Shown piece by piece: positions 1 to 8,027 of a stretch of DNA of 64,000 nt. The position numbers and the translations under genes were made by a program. Origin of the DNA: Paracoccus zhejiangensis (lineage in GTDB: Bacteria > Pseudomonadota > Alphaproteobacteria > Rhodobacterales > Rhodobacteraceae); NCBI RefSeq assembly GCF_002847445.1, contig NZ_CP025430.1:1-64000 (forward strand). The letters are read 5' to 3'. The notes under the pieces were generated by a model. That model was not told the origin of the DNA and made no database searches. It worked only from the letters and a program-made list of their open reading frames with translations. The number at the start of each line of letters is the position of its first letter. The stretch's first letter is position 1.

Positions 1-210
1 GCCAAAGCGCACGGGCTGCCCATTGAACTGCACCTCGCCCTCGGTCGGGTCCAGAAAACCGCTGAGGATCTTCATGATCGTGGATTTCCCGGCGCCATTC
101 TCGCCGATCAGGGCGTGAACCTCGCCCGGCTCCAGCGCCAGATCGACGCCATGCAGCACCTGAATGGGGCCGAAGCTTTTCGAGACGTTTTTCAGCGCCA
201 GAACGGTCAT
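1..210 (-). CDS. Sugar ABC transporter ATP-binding protein (N-terminal part, runs off left edge)
   Basis: The first 70 residues are present; the gene continues beyond base 1. The translation has a Walker A motif, GENGAGKST, about 35 residues from the start, in the N-terminal context MTVLALKNVSKSFG, as in RbsA/XylG-type ATPases of carbohydrate importers. It would power uptake of a sugar at the inner membrane. Its ATG (208-210) overlaps the TGA of the upstream oxidoreductase by ATGA, so it is translationally coupled in the catabolic operon. The substrate cannot be told from the fragment. Confidence 0.85.
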   Translation of the reverse strand, partial: MTVLALKNVSKSFGPIQVLHGVDLALEPGEVHALIGENGAGKSTIMKILSGFLDPTEGEVQFNGQPVRFG

Positions 211-1305
211 GGTGCCACCGGGGTCCAGGCGCCGTCCTTGGCGGAGGAGGCTTGCGCTGCGGCGATAAAACCCATGCCCGACAGCCCGTCGGCAATTCCC
301 GCCACGCGGTCCAGTGGGGCCAGATCGCCCCGGATGATCGCGGCGATGTCGCTGTAAAGATTGGCGAAACCTTCCAGATAAACCCTCGGGATGGCCCGGC
401 GGGGTGCGGAAGGACTGGCTGCGATCCTGCGCCCGGGTCAGGATCTGCGCCGGGCCGTCCTTCGGGGTCAGGATCAGCCGCTCGCTGTCCTCTTGCCGCC
501 ATTCCAGCCCGCCCTTGGTGCCGAAGACGCGCAGCGACAGGTTGTTGCCCTGACCGGCGGCGACCTGACTGACCCAGATACCGCCCTTGGCGCCCGAGGC
601 ATAGCGCAGCGCCACGCGGGCATCGTCGTCGATGGGGCGGCCCGGCACGATGCTGGAAAGCTGGGCCGAGATCTCGTCCGGCGTCTCGCCTGTCACGAAC
701 TGCGCCAATTGCCAGGCATGGGTGCCAATATCGCCTAGCGCGCCGGCGCCCGCGCGGGCCGGATCGGTGCGCCATTCGGCCTGTTTTCCCTGCGCGGCAT
801 CCGACAGCCAGCCCTGAAGATATTCGGCCTGCACCAGCCGGACCTGACCAAGCGCGCCCTCAGCAACCAGCGCGCGCGCCTCGCGCACCATCGGCAGGGC
901 GGAATAGTTGTGGGTCAGGAAGAAGCGGGCGCTGCTGGCGGCCGCAGCCTCGGCGATCTCGCGCGCCTGATCCGGAGTCGCGGCCAAGGGCTTGTCACAG
1001 ATCACATGGATGCCGGCCTTGAGGAAGGCGACGGCAGGGGCGGCATGCATGTGGTTGGGCGTCACGATGGCCACCGCCTCGATCCCATCTTCGAGCGCCG
1101 CCTCGGCTTGGGCCATCTCGTTGAAATCGGCATAGCTGCGGGCGATGTTCAGCTCCGCCGCGCTGGCAGCCGCACGGTCGGGGTCCGAGGAGAGAGCACC
1201 GGCGACCAGATCGAAACGGCCATCCATGCGCGCAGCGATGCGATGCACCGCGCCGATGAAAGCGCCGCTGCCGCCGCCGACCATGCCAAGACGAACAGGT
1301 GTCAT
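207..1305 (-). pseudogene. Gfo/Idh/MocA family oxidoreductase, interrupted by a one-base frameshift
   Basis: NAD(P)-dependent sugar or polyol dehydrogenase family. The N-terminus has the Rossmann fold (VRLGMVGGGSGAF), and the family motif CDKPLA follows near residue 110. The frame is intact from ATG 1305 down to about 383. There the family-typical GHPEGYLEGFANLY is broken: the run AAA at 380-382 has one base more than the frame needs. After the shift the frame resumes cleanly and ends in a TGA at 207-209. Without the correction the reading frame runs with no stop straight into the downstream ABC ATPase. The start overlaps the isomerase stop (ATGA). This is either a real inactivating mutation or a sequencing error; the rest of the gene looks under selection. 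Confidence 0.75.
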
Positions 1306-2354
1306 AGTCCAAGCGCCTTTCTCATTGCGTCCTCATCGATCGTCGAGGCGACGAAATTGTCGAAGGTATGCGGGGTGGTGCGGATGATGTGGTCGCGGAC
1401 GAACTTGGCCCCCTCGCGCGCCCCGTCCTCGGGATGCTTCAGCGCGCATTCCCATTCGACCACGGCCCAGCCATCGAAGCCGTATCGCGTCAGCTTGGAA
1501 AAGACCTGCTTGAAGTCGACCTGCCCGTCACCGAGGCTGCGGAAGCGCCCGGCGCGATCGACCCAGGGCTGGTAGCCGCCATAGACGCCCTGCCGCCCGG
1601 TGGGGCGGAACTCGGCATCCTTCACATGGAACATGCGGATGCGGTCGTGATAGATGTCGATGTTTTGCAGGTAATCCAGTTGCTGCAACACATAATGTGA
1701 CGGGTCATAGAGCATGTTGGCGCGGGGGTGCTGGTCCACCCGGTCCAGAAACATCTCGAAGGTCACGCCGTCATGCAGATCCTCGCCGGGGTGGATCTCG
1801 TAGCAGATATCGATGCCGTTTTCCTCGGCGATATCCAGAAGCGGCCGCCAGCGCGCGGCCAGCGTGTCGAAGGCGGTTTCCACAAGTCCGGGCGCGCGCT
1901 GCGGCCAAGGATAGAGATAGGGCCAAGCGAGCGAGCCCGAGAAGCTGACCATGCGGTCCAGCCCCAGCAGGCGGCTGACGCGGATGGCGCGGGCGACCTG
2001 GTCCACGGCCCAGTCCTGCCGCGCCTTGGGATTGCCGCGGATCGCCGCCGGGGCGAAGGCATCGAAGCCTGCGTCATAGGCCGGGTGGACGGCGACAAGC
2101 TGGCCCTGCAGATGGGTCGAGAGTTCCGTGACCTCGATGCCGTTCTGGCGCGCCACGCCCAGGAACTCGTCGCGATAGGTCGCGGAGGACTCGGCCAGCT
2201 CCAGATCCAGAAAGCGCGGATCGAGCGTCGGCAGCTGCACGCCCAGGTAGCCGCAATCGGCGGCCCAACGGGTAATCCCGTCCCACGAGTCGAACGGCGC
2301 CGTGTCGCCGATGAACTGCGCCAGAAACAGCGCAGGCCCCTTGATGGTCCGCAT
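1302..2354 (-). CDS. Sugar phosphate isomerase/epimerase (xylose isomerase-like TIM barrel)
   Basis: 350 residues, first gene of the minus-strand catabolic operon. Family AP_endonuc_2 / xylose isomerase-like TIM barrel. Conserved metal-site segments include CYEIHPGE, MLYDPSHY, FHVKDAEF and VVEWECAL, in the order expected for barrel strands. ATG 2354 was chosen because GGGAG lies 8 bases upstream; an open frame extends further but is antisense to the regulator. It probably interconverts a keto-sugar or inosose for the neighbouring oxidoreductase. The exact substrate is unknown. Confidence 0.88.
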   Translation of the reverse strand: MRTIKGPALFLAQFIGDTAPFDSWDGITRWAADCGYLGVQLPTLDPRFLDLELAESSATYRDEFLGVARQNGIEVTELSTHLQGQLVAVHPAYDAGFDAFAPAAIRGNPKARQDWAVDQVARAIRVSRLLGLDRMVSFSGSLAWPYLYPWPQRAPGLVETAFDTLAARWRPLLDIAEENGIDICYEIHPGEDLHDGVTFEMFLDRVDQHPRANMLYDPSHYVLQQLDYLQNIDIYHDRIRMFHVKDAEFRPTGRQGVYGGYQPWVDRAGRFRSLGDGQVDFKQVFSKLTRYGFDGWAVVEWECALKHPEDGAREGAKFVRDHIIRTTPHTFDNFVASTIDEDAMRKALGL

Positions 2355-2389
2355 GATTGTCACTCCCTGATTCTCAAGCTGCACTGGAC

Positions 2390-2403
2390 TGAAATCGATT
2401 ACA
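2390..2403. promoter_or_regulatory. Candidate LacI-family operator
   Basis: The near-palindrome TGAAATCGATTACA has the central CG and AATCGATT core typical of LacI/PurR-type operators. It sits between the divergent isomerase operon and the LacI-type gene, so one site could control both directions. Binding is inferred from position and symmetry only. Confidence 0.55.
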
Positions 2404-2456
2404 ATGATTTTCTTCTTGCGCTTGCCGGATGGCCGTTGCGGGCCTAGTCTCGCGCG

Positions 2457-3497
2457 ATGAACAAGCGCATGGCGACGCCCGGTCGGGCCAAGATCTCTGA
2501 CGTGGCCAAGCTGGCCGGCGTCTCGCCGGCGACGGTCAGCCGAGTGCTGTCGCGACCGGGGCTGGTGGCCGAGGCGACGCGGCTGGCGGTGATGAATGCG
2601 GTCACTGCGACGGGCTATCGGATGAATTACGCGGCGCGGAACCTGCGCAAGCAGCGCACCGGCAGCGTCGTGGCGCTGGTGCCCAATCTGGGCAACCCCT
2701 TCTTTGCCAAGATCCTCGAAGGCATGGGGCGCGAACTGGCGCGTGGTGGCTATGACCTTCTGGTCGCCGATACGCTCGAGGGCGAGGGGCGGCACCGGAC
2801 GCTGGAGCGGTTTCTCGACCCCTCGCGTGCGGATGGCATCATCCTCCTGGACGGGCTGGTGCCCCATGCCGATCTGGACCAGCGCGACGACCTGCCGCCG
2901 ATCATCACCGCTTGCGAATGGATCGAAGGCGCGTCCCTGCCGCGGGTGATGCTGGACAACCGCGAGGGCGGGCGGCTGGCAGTGACGCATCTGCGCGAGT
3001 TGGGTCATGAGCGCATCGGCATCATTGGCGGCCCGTCGCAAAACGTTTTGCATCAGGCGCGACTGGCCGGGGCGGAAGCCGCAGCCGAGGGTGCGCAGCT
3101 TGTCAGCTATCCGGGCGATTTCACCCTCGCCTCGGGGCAGGCCGCGGCCGAGCTGTGGTCTGCCATGCCGCACGCAACGCGCCCCAGCGCGGTCTTTGCC
3201 TTCTCGGACGAGATGGCTTGCGCCTTCATGGCGCGGCTGCACCAACGCGGCTTTGCTGTGCCGCGCGATGTCTCGGTCATCGGCTTTGATGATATCGAGC
3301 TGGCCTCGCATCTGACGCCGGCCCTGACCACGATCCGCCAGCCCAAGCGCGACCTTGGCCGTGCGGCCGCGGGCATCATCATCGACCGCATTGCCGGGCG
3401 CGAGATTCCCGAAGTCACGCTGCTGGTGCCCCGGCTGATGCTGCGCGACTCGACGGCGGCACTGGCTGGGCAGGGGGCCGGGGTGGACAAGACTTAG
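2457..3497 (+). CDS. LacI family transcriptional regulator
   Basis: 346 residues. An N-terminal helix-turn-helix (ISDVAKLAGVSPATVSRVLS, residues 13-32) is followed by a LacI hinge and a periplasmic-binding-like sensor domain. That domain contains VALVPNLGNPFFAKI, the characteristic VIGFDDIELASHLTP segment and TTIRQPKRDLGRAA. It lies divergent to the sugar-catabolic operon and is the obvious candidate for its substrate-responsive repressor. ATG at 2457 gives a full-length N-terminus. Confidence 0.93.
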   Translation: MNKRMATPGRAKISDVAKLAGVSPATVSRVLSRPGLVAEATRLAVMNAVTATGYRMNYAARNLRKQRTGSVVALVPNLGNPFFAKILEGMGRELARGGYDLLVADTLEGEGRHRTLERFLDPSRADGIILLDGLVPHADLDQRDDLPPIITACEWIEGASLPRVMLDNREGGRLAVTHLRELGHERIGIIGGPSQNVLHQARLAGAEAAAEGAQLVSYPGDFTLASGQAAAELWSAMPHATRPSAVFAFSDEMACAFMARLHQRGFAVPRDVSVIGFDDIELASHLTPALTTIRQPKRDLGRAAAGIIIDRIAGREIPEVTLLVPRLMLRDSTAALAGQGAGVDKT

Positions 3498-3660
3498 CGC
3501 CGGTCGGCTGGTGATCCGTGGCGGATCCTGACCATTTGGAAGAAAAACCACTTGGTTTAGCCGACAAGATTTGTCGAGATCGCTTTTTCATGCTAGGGGA
3601 ATGGAACATCCTGGGCGCAACGGAAGGTTGCGTTCCCATACTTGCAGCGGGAAGGCTGGT

Positions 3661-4596
3661 ATGACCGGGACAGGTTCCGACAGTTGCACTGCCGTGATCG
3701 GCAATGTGCGGATGACGCTTTATACCCATCATCCCGCGCGCGAGGCGCAGGGCCTGATGTTGATGTGCCATGGCAACAGCGGCAATGCCGAGGCGCTGCG
3801 CGATTTCGCCCTGCCGTTGTCCGAGCGGCTGGGCCTGATCATCGTCGCGCCGCTGTTCGACCGGAAGCGATTTCCGCCCGTCGCCTATCAGCGCGGCCAC
3901 ATCACCGATGGCCATGGGCGTCCTCGCCCGCCCGAGCAATGGGCCACGCGACTGGTGCCGGCGCTGATCGACTGGGCGCTGGACGGGGGGTCGCTGCCCT
4001 ATTGGCTCTGGGGATTTTCCGCCGGGGCACAGTTCCTGTCGCGGGTTGCCGCCTTCCAGCCGCTCAGGATCGCGCCCGAACGGATCGTGATCGTCAGCCC
4101 CTCGGTCCACGTGCAGCCGCTGCTGGGTCGCTGGCCCTCGGGCGAAGCCGCGCCCTATGGTCTGGGCGGGGTGTTTCACGGTGACGAAGAACAAGAGGTC
4201 CAGCGCCGCTATCTCGAACGGCCGGTGACGCTCTGCGTGGGCGCAGAGGATCACGAGGCGACCGACCCGACACTGGGGCGCAACCGGGCCGCCCGGCGGC
4301 AGGGGCCGGACCGGCTGGCGCGCGCCGCCCGGACCTTCGACCTGGGGGCGATGACGGCGCTGCGGCTGGGTTGCGATTTCGGCTGGCAGCTGAAGATCGT
4401 GCCGGGCGTCGGCCATTCCGCCCGCGACATGCTCGAGCCGCTCAGGGCCATGGCGATCATGGACCTGTTGCCGGAAACCCGGCCCGAGGCGCAGAGGTTG
4501 CGCGAGGGTCTGCCCTTCGAACTGGTCCCCGGCCGCCGGTCCGGACCCAAGATCCGTGTCGGCGGCCGCTGGTTCGATCTGCCGCGCAAATCTTGA
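3661..4596 (+). CDS. Alpha/beta hydrolase, cytoplasmic paralogue of a tandem pair
   Basis: 311 residues from ATG 3661, preceded by GGAAGG; the frame is open upstream to 3571 but without support. Features: oxyanion region MLMCHGNSGN, nucleophile elbow GFSAGAQFLSRVA (Ser about 120) and the final His in GVGHSARDM (about 252). These fit the alpha/beta hydrolase / PHB-depolymerase-like superfamily. It has no signal peptide. It shares PLFDR-RFP, SAGAQFLSRVA and GHSAR with the next gene, so the two arose by duplication. The substrate is unknown. Confidence 0.75.
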   Translation: MTGTGSDSCTAVIGNVRMTLYTHHPAREAQGLMLMCHGNSGNAEALRDFALPLSERLGLIIVAPLFDRKRFPPVAYQRGHITDGHGRPRPPEQWATRLVPALIDWALDGGSLPYWLWGFSAGAQFLSRVAAFQPLRIAPERIVIVSPSVHVQPLLGRWPSGEAAPYGLGGVFHGDEEQEVQRRYLERPVTLCVGAEDHEATDPTLGRNRAARRQGPDRLARAARTFDLGAMTALRLGCDFGWQLKIVPGVGHSARDMLEPLRAMAIMDLLPETRPEAQRLREGLPFELVPGRRSGPKIRVGGRWFDLPRKS

Positions 4597-4654
4597 TTCC
4601 GTCCGCCGCTCGCCGCAGACTTGCCGGGCCGAACCCATAGGGGGCAAGACGAGG

Positions 4655-5527
4655 ATGAAGCCGACGCTTGGGCGCAACCTGATCCGCCGGGCCATGCTGG
4701 GCGCGGCGCTGATGCTTCTGGCCCCGGCCTCGGCGCCCGCCGACGAACCAGTCGAGCAGGTGACGGCCGAGATCGACGGGCGGGACCTGCGCGTCTATCG
4801 CTATCATCCCGATGGCTGCGCCGCGCCCTCGATCCTGCTGGTCTTTCACGGCAACAGCCGGGCGGCGAAATCCTATCTCAACTCGGCGCGCGAGATCGCC
4901 GACCAGGGCTGCTTCATCGTCTATTCGCCACTCTTCGACCGCGACCGCTTTCCGAACTGGACCTATCATCGCGGCGGGCTGGTCCGTGACGGGCAGCTGC
5001 AGCCCGAAGAGGATTGGACTGCCTCGATGGTTGACGACCTGATGGACTGGGCGCGGCAGCAGGAGGGGCTGCCCGAGGCAGATGGCTATCTCTTCGGGCA
5101 TTCCGCCGGGGCACAGTTCCTGTCGCGCGTTGCGGCCTATGCGCTGCCCGATGACGTGTCGCGCATCATCCTGGCCAATCCCTCCAGCTATGTCATGCCA
5201 AGCGAGGAAGAAGAGGTTCCCTATGGCTATGGCGGGTTGCCCGAACCCGAGGCAGAGGGCTGGATGCGCGATTATCTGGCCGCGCCGATCACCATCTACC
5301 TGGGCGAAGAGGATACCGGGTCGAAGGATCTGACCACGAATCCGCCGGCGCTGCGTCAGGGACAGAACCGGCTGGACCGGGGCGAGCGCACCTTTGAGGC
5401 TGCCCGCATGGCCGCCGAGTCGAAAGGCTGGCCGTTCAACTGGAGCCTGGTTCACGCCGATGACGTGGGCCACAGCGCCCGCGGGATGCTCGGGGCCGAG
5501 GAAATGGTCGAGGCCTTGGGGTTCTGA
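4655..5527 (+). CDS. Secreted alpha/beta hydrolase, second paralogue
   Basis: 290 residues. The N-terminus is a signal peptide (two Arg, hydrophobic stretch, then PASAPADE), so the enzyme is exported, unlike its neighbour. Motifs: VFHGNSRAAKSY, GHSAGAQFLSRVA (Ser about 150) and DVGHSARGM (His about 273). ATG 4655 is chosen to give the signal peptide. The gene begins 58 bases after its paralogue, probably in one transcript. Function beyond ester or related hydrolysis cannot be assigned. Confidence 0.78.
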   Translation: MKPTLGRNLIRRAMLGAALMLLAPASAPADEPVEQVTAEIDGRDLRVYRYHPDGCAAPSILLVFHGNSRAAKSYLNSAREIADQGCFIVYSPLFDRDRFPNWTYHRGGLVRDGQLQPEEDWTASMVDDLMDWARQQEGLPEADGYLFGHSAGAQFLSRVAAYALPDDVSRIILANPSSYVMPSEEEEVPYGYGGLPEPEAEGWMRDYLAAPITIYLGEEDTGSKDLTTNPPALRQGQNRLDRGERTFEAARMAAESKGWPFNWSLVHADDVGHSARGMLGAEEMVEALGF

Positions 5528-5907
5528 CGGTGGTGCGTCTCACGACGATATATTGCAGCAAATGCAAGTGGCCGGCATGAATTGGCCGACTCGGTTCGTC
5601 AGTTTTGCCCGCGAAGTGGTGATTTGAACGAAATACGCGGTGCGAGATGGCGATATTGGGGCCATATAGTCGATTTCATTTACTGGTATGCCATAACCGG
5701 CCAGAATCCGCTTGTTCTCCTTTCGGGTGCAGCTAAAATTCGCCGCAATTAGCGTTTGTTTGTGCAGGGTGACTGGAAGGTCCGGGCGGCGGGTCGACCA
5801 CCGCTGGGTTTTGCAAGGTTTTAGCAGTTGGTCCTGCGACGCCGAAGCGACTGTCCTAAGGTTTTCTTCCATGGTGGTAGCGATCTGAATTAACTTTGAA
5901 ATAACCA

Positions 5908-5920
5908 AAACAATTTGTTT
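5908..5920. promoter_or_regulatory. Palindrome 1, possible operator
   Basis: AAACAATTTGTTT is a perfect 6-base inverted repeat around one central base. It shares AAACA...TGTTT with a second palindrome whose centre is about 32 bases away (three helical turns), which suggests paired binding of a dimeric regulator. Confidence 0.4.
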
Positions 5921-5939
5921 AGATCTACACCGGTTAGTC

Positions 5940-5953
5940 GAAACAACTGTTTC
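5940..5953. promoter_or_regulatory. Palindrome 2, possible operator
   Basis: GAAACAACTGTTTC is a perfect 6-base inverted repeat with a 2-base spacer, similar to the palindrome at 5908-5920. A third short hairpin (GAACG TTTT CGTTC) lies at about 5982-5995. Confidence 0.4.
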
Positions 5954-6199
5954 CGGACCGATAGCACGCACAGCAATGTTGAACGTTTTCGTTCGGAATT
6001 CCGGTCTACAAAACCGTTCAGATATCGTCATTGAAGTGAATCAACCTGCGGGTTAGCCCAAAAGGGCGATTGGTCTGGGGTCGGCATTTCGTTCGGTTGC
6101 CATGCTGACTCGCCAGACGTTTACTGAGTTTGCAGTTGCAGAGAGTTATTTTCAGCGACGCGCGAGAGCCTGCGCGCCTGCGGAAGGGATACAATCCAC

Positions 6200-7957
6200 A
6201 TGGCCCATCTCAATCTTCGAAAAAGCCGTATCGACCACGCCAAACGCGCTTTCAGCACCCGGCGGGTTCCGCGCAAGGCTTACCAGACCCTGTTGACGGG
6301 CAAGCTGGTGCCGAAACCCGGCGATCTGGTGCTGGCCCGTGTCGACGAGATCGGCAAGCAGACCAAGCTGGAACTGACCGATGGCCGGCGCGCGCACATG
6401 TTCCCGGGTGACGAGATCATCGTCTGCTATGGCAACCGCTATGCGCCGGACCAGTACGAGGCGCAGATCGGCCAGGATCTCTCGCCCTGCGATCTGGTTG
6501 CGGCCGGCGGTCTGGCCGCGGTCGAGCTGTCGCGGCACCAGCGGATGAAGCCGCCGACCCAGATCACGCCGCTCGGGCTGCTGGGCGATGCCAAGGGCCG
6601 CAGGCTGAACCTGTCGAGCTTCGGCGTCGATGCGACCGACGCGGTGCCGCAGATCCCGGCGATCCTGTCGCTTGGCACCTCGATGAATGCCGGCAAGACG
6701 CTGACGGCGACCTCGCTGGTGCGTGGGTTCAAGCGGCTGGGGTTCAAGGTCGGCGCGCTGAAGATCACCGGCACGGGGGCAGGCGGCGACATGTGGATCG
6801 TGCGCGATGCCGGTGCCGATGTGGCGCTTGATTTCACCGATGCGGGCTTTGCCAGCACCTATCTGGTCGGCATCCCCGAGATCGAGGCGGCGACCTATCG
6901 GCTGATGAACCACGCGGCGGCGCAGGGCTGCGATGTCTGCGTGATCGAGATTGCCGACGGCTTGCAGCAGCTCGAGACCTCGCAACTGATCCGCAGTCCG
7001 CAGATCCTCGATGTGACCATCGGCACGGTCTTTGCCGCCTATGACGCAATGGGGGCGAAATACGGCGTCGATCTTCTGCGCGCGGCGGGCCATTCGGTCC
7101 TCGCCATGAGCGGGCGTCTGGGGCGTTCGCCCCTCGGCGTGCGCGAGGCCGAGGCGGCGACCGGGCTCAGGGTGTTCTCGCCCTGGGAATTGCAGGAGGG
7201 CGCGCTGATGACGGCGATCCGCGAACGCGCGGCGGCTGCCTGCCGGACCCGCAGCGCAGCGCAGCCGGCGCTGGAGGCGTTGGCGCAGGCGGCGGTGCCG
7301 GCGAATGTGGCGCTTGGCAACCTGGTGCCGATGGGGCCGGCGGCGGCGGATGCACGGCGGATCGGCCTTTCGGGCACATCGCTGGCGCGTGACATCCTCG
7401 ACCGCGTCGCCCATCACGTCATGCAGGCCGAGGCCGACCAGCTGTGCGGGGTTGCCTACGGTGCTCATGCTGCGGGTCGTCGCGACTGGCGCAATGGCGT
7501 GCGGCCGCAGGACTGGATCACCGATTTCGGCGTGATCGAACTGAAGGTGCCGAGGCTGCGCAAGACGCGCTATGAACCGGCCTTCCCGCGTCAGGCGGCG
7601 GCGCCCATCGCCGCGCTGAAGGCGGTGATCGATTCCCGTCATGGCGATTTCGACACGGCGGTGCAGCGGCTCTGTGCCGGTCTCGCCAAGGGCGGTCGCT
7701 TCGGCGGCGACCTGGACCGGCTGCTCGACGAGCTGCGGCGGATGATCGATGCCGCCCGGCTGCAGGGCCTGCCGCTGGCAGGGCCCATGCGGGTGCTGGA
7801 CTGGCCGCTGCCCGGTCCCTCCGAGAATGGCGGCATCGACGAGGACGAGATCTTCGACGGCGGCACCGGCTTTCTGGGCGGGCTCGAAAGCGATCACGAC
7901 CGGGTCGGCGTGGGCGAGCTGTTCCAGAACGGCTTCGGCGTGACCGCGGCGGAATGA
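6200..7957 (+). CDS. P-loop NTPase (DUF1611/MobB-like) fused to a Mutator/IS256 transposase-like segment
   Basis: 585 residues, first gene of a four-gene unit. Residues 1-150 form an unrecognised N-terminal domain (GDLVLARVDEIG, VCYGNRYAPDQYEA). Residues about 155-345 are a P-loop domain: Walker A-like GTSMNAGKT at about 159, then KVGALKITGTGAGG, resembling DUF1611, BioD and MobB folds. Residues about 395-460 look like the N-terminal part of IS256/Mutator transposases: RRDWRNGVR, then VIELKVPRLRK and the YEPAF end of the repeat. The C-terminus has an acidic tail. There is no DDE catalytic domain, so this is not a working transposase. The role is unknown; the neighbours (type I exporter, ATP-grasp/CapA enzyme) suggest a regulatory or precursor-supplying function. 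Confidence 0.7.
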   Translation: MAHLNLRKSRIDHAKRAFSTRRVPRKAYQTLLTGKLVPKPGDLVLARVDEIGKQTKLELTDGRRAHMFPGDEIIVCYGNRYAPDQYEAQIGQDLSPCDLVAAGGLAAVELSRHQRMKPPTQITPLGLLGDAKGRRLNLSSFGVDATDAVPQIPAILSLGTSMNAGKTLTATSLVRGFKRLGFKVGALKITGTGAGGDMWIVRDAGADVALDFTDAGFASTYLVGIPEIEAATYRLMNHAAAQGCDVCVIEIADGLQQLETSQLIRSPQILDVTIGTVFAAYDAMGAKYGVDLLRAAGHSVLAMSGRLGRSPLGVREAEAATGLRVFSPWELQEGALMTAIRERAAAACRTRSAAQPALEALAQAAVPANVALGNLVPMGPAAADARRIGLSGTSLARDILDRVAHHVMQAEADQLCGVAYGAHAAGRRDWRNGVRPQDWITDFGVIELKVPRLRKTRYEPAFPRQAAAPIAALKAVIDSRHGDFDTAVQRLCAGLAKGGRFGGDLDRLLDELRRMIDAARLQGLPLAGPMRVLDWPLPGPSENGGIDEDEIFDGGTGFLGGLESDHDRVGVGELFQNGFGVTAAE

Positions 7958-8027
7958 CCAAGGGCCATTGGCCCGGGCAGATCCGGGGCCGGTCACGCGG
8001 CCCCGGTGGGAAGACAAGGGACGATTG

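Larger units (their letters stand above)
5528..6199. other. AT-richer intergenic/control region upstream of the export operon
   Basis: 672 bases with clearly lower GC than the flanks. I see no convincing gene. A minus-strand frame of 163 codons (5540-6031) has unnatural composition and no visible ribosome site. The region holds three inverted repeats (5908-5920, 5940-5953, 5982-5995), so it probably contains the promoter and operators of the operon starting at 6200. Undetected small RNAs are possible. Confidence 0.6.

Noticed and set aside
2355..3551. Long minus-strand frame continuing upstream of the isomerase through the LacI gene
   Set aside because: It is antisense to a clear LacI-family gene; the ribosome site and protein family place the isomerase start at 2354.
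5540..6031. 163-codon open frame on the minus strand in the AT-richer gap
   Set aside because: Composition is odd (many Cys, Arg, Ser, Thr), no recognisable family, no clear ribosome site, and it overlaps several inverted repeats. Treated as non-coding.
7380..7590. Insertion sequence remnant inside the 6200 gene
   Set aside because: No terminal inverted repeats, no target duplication, and the reading frame is continuous; considered a fused domain instead.
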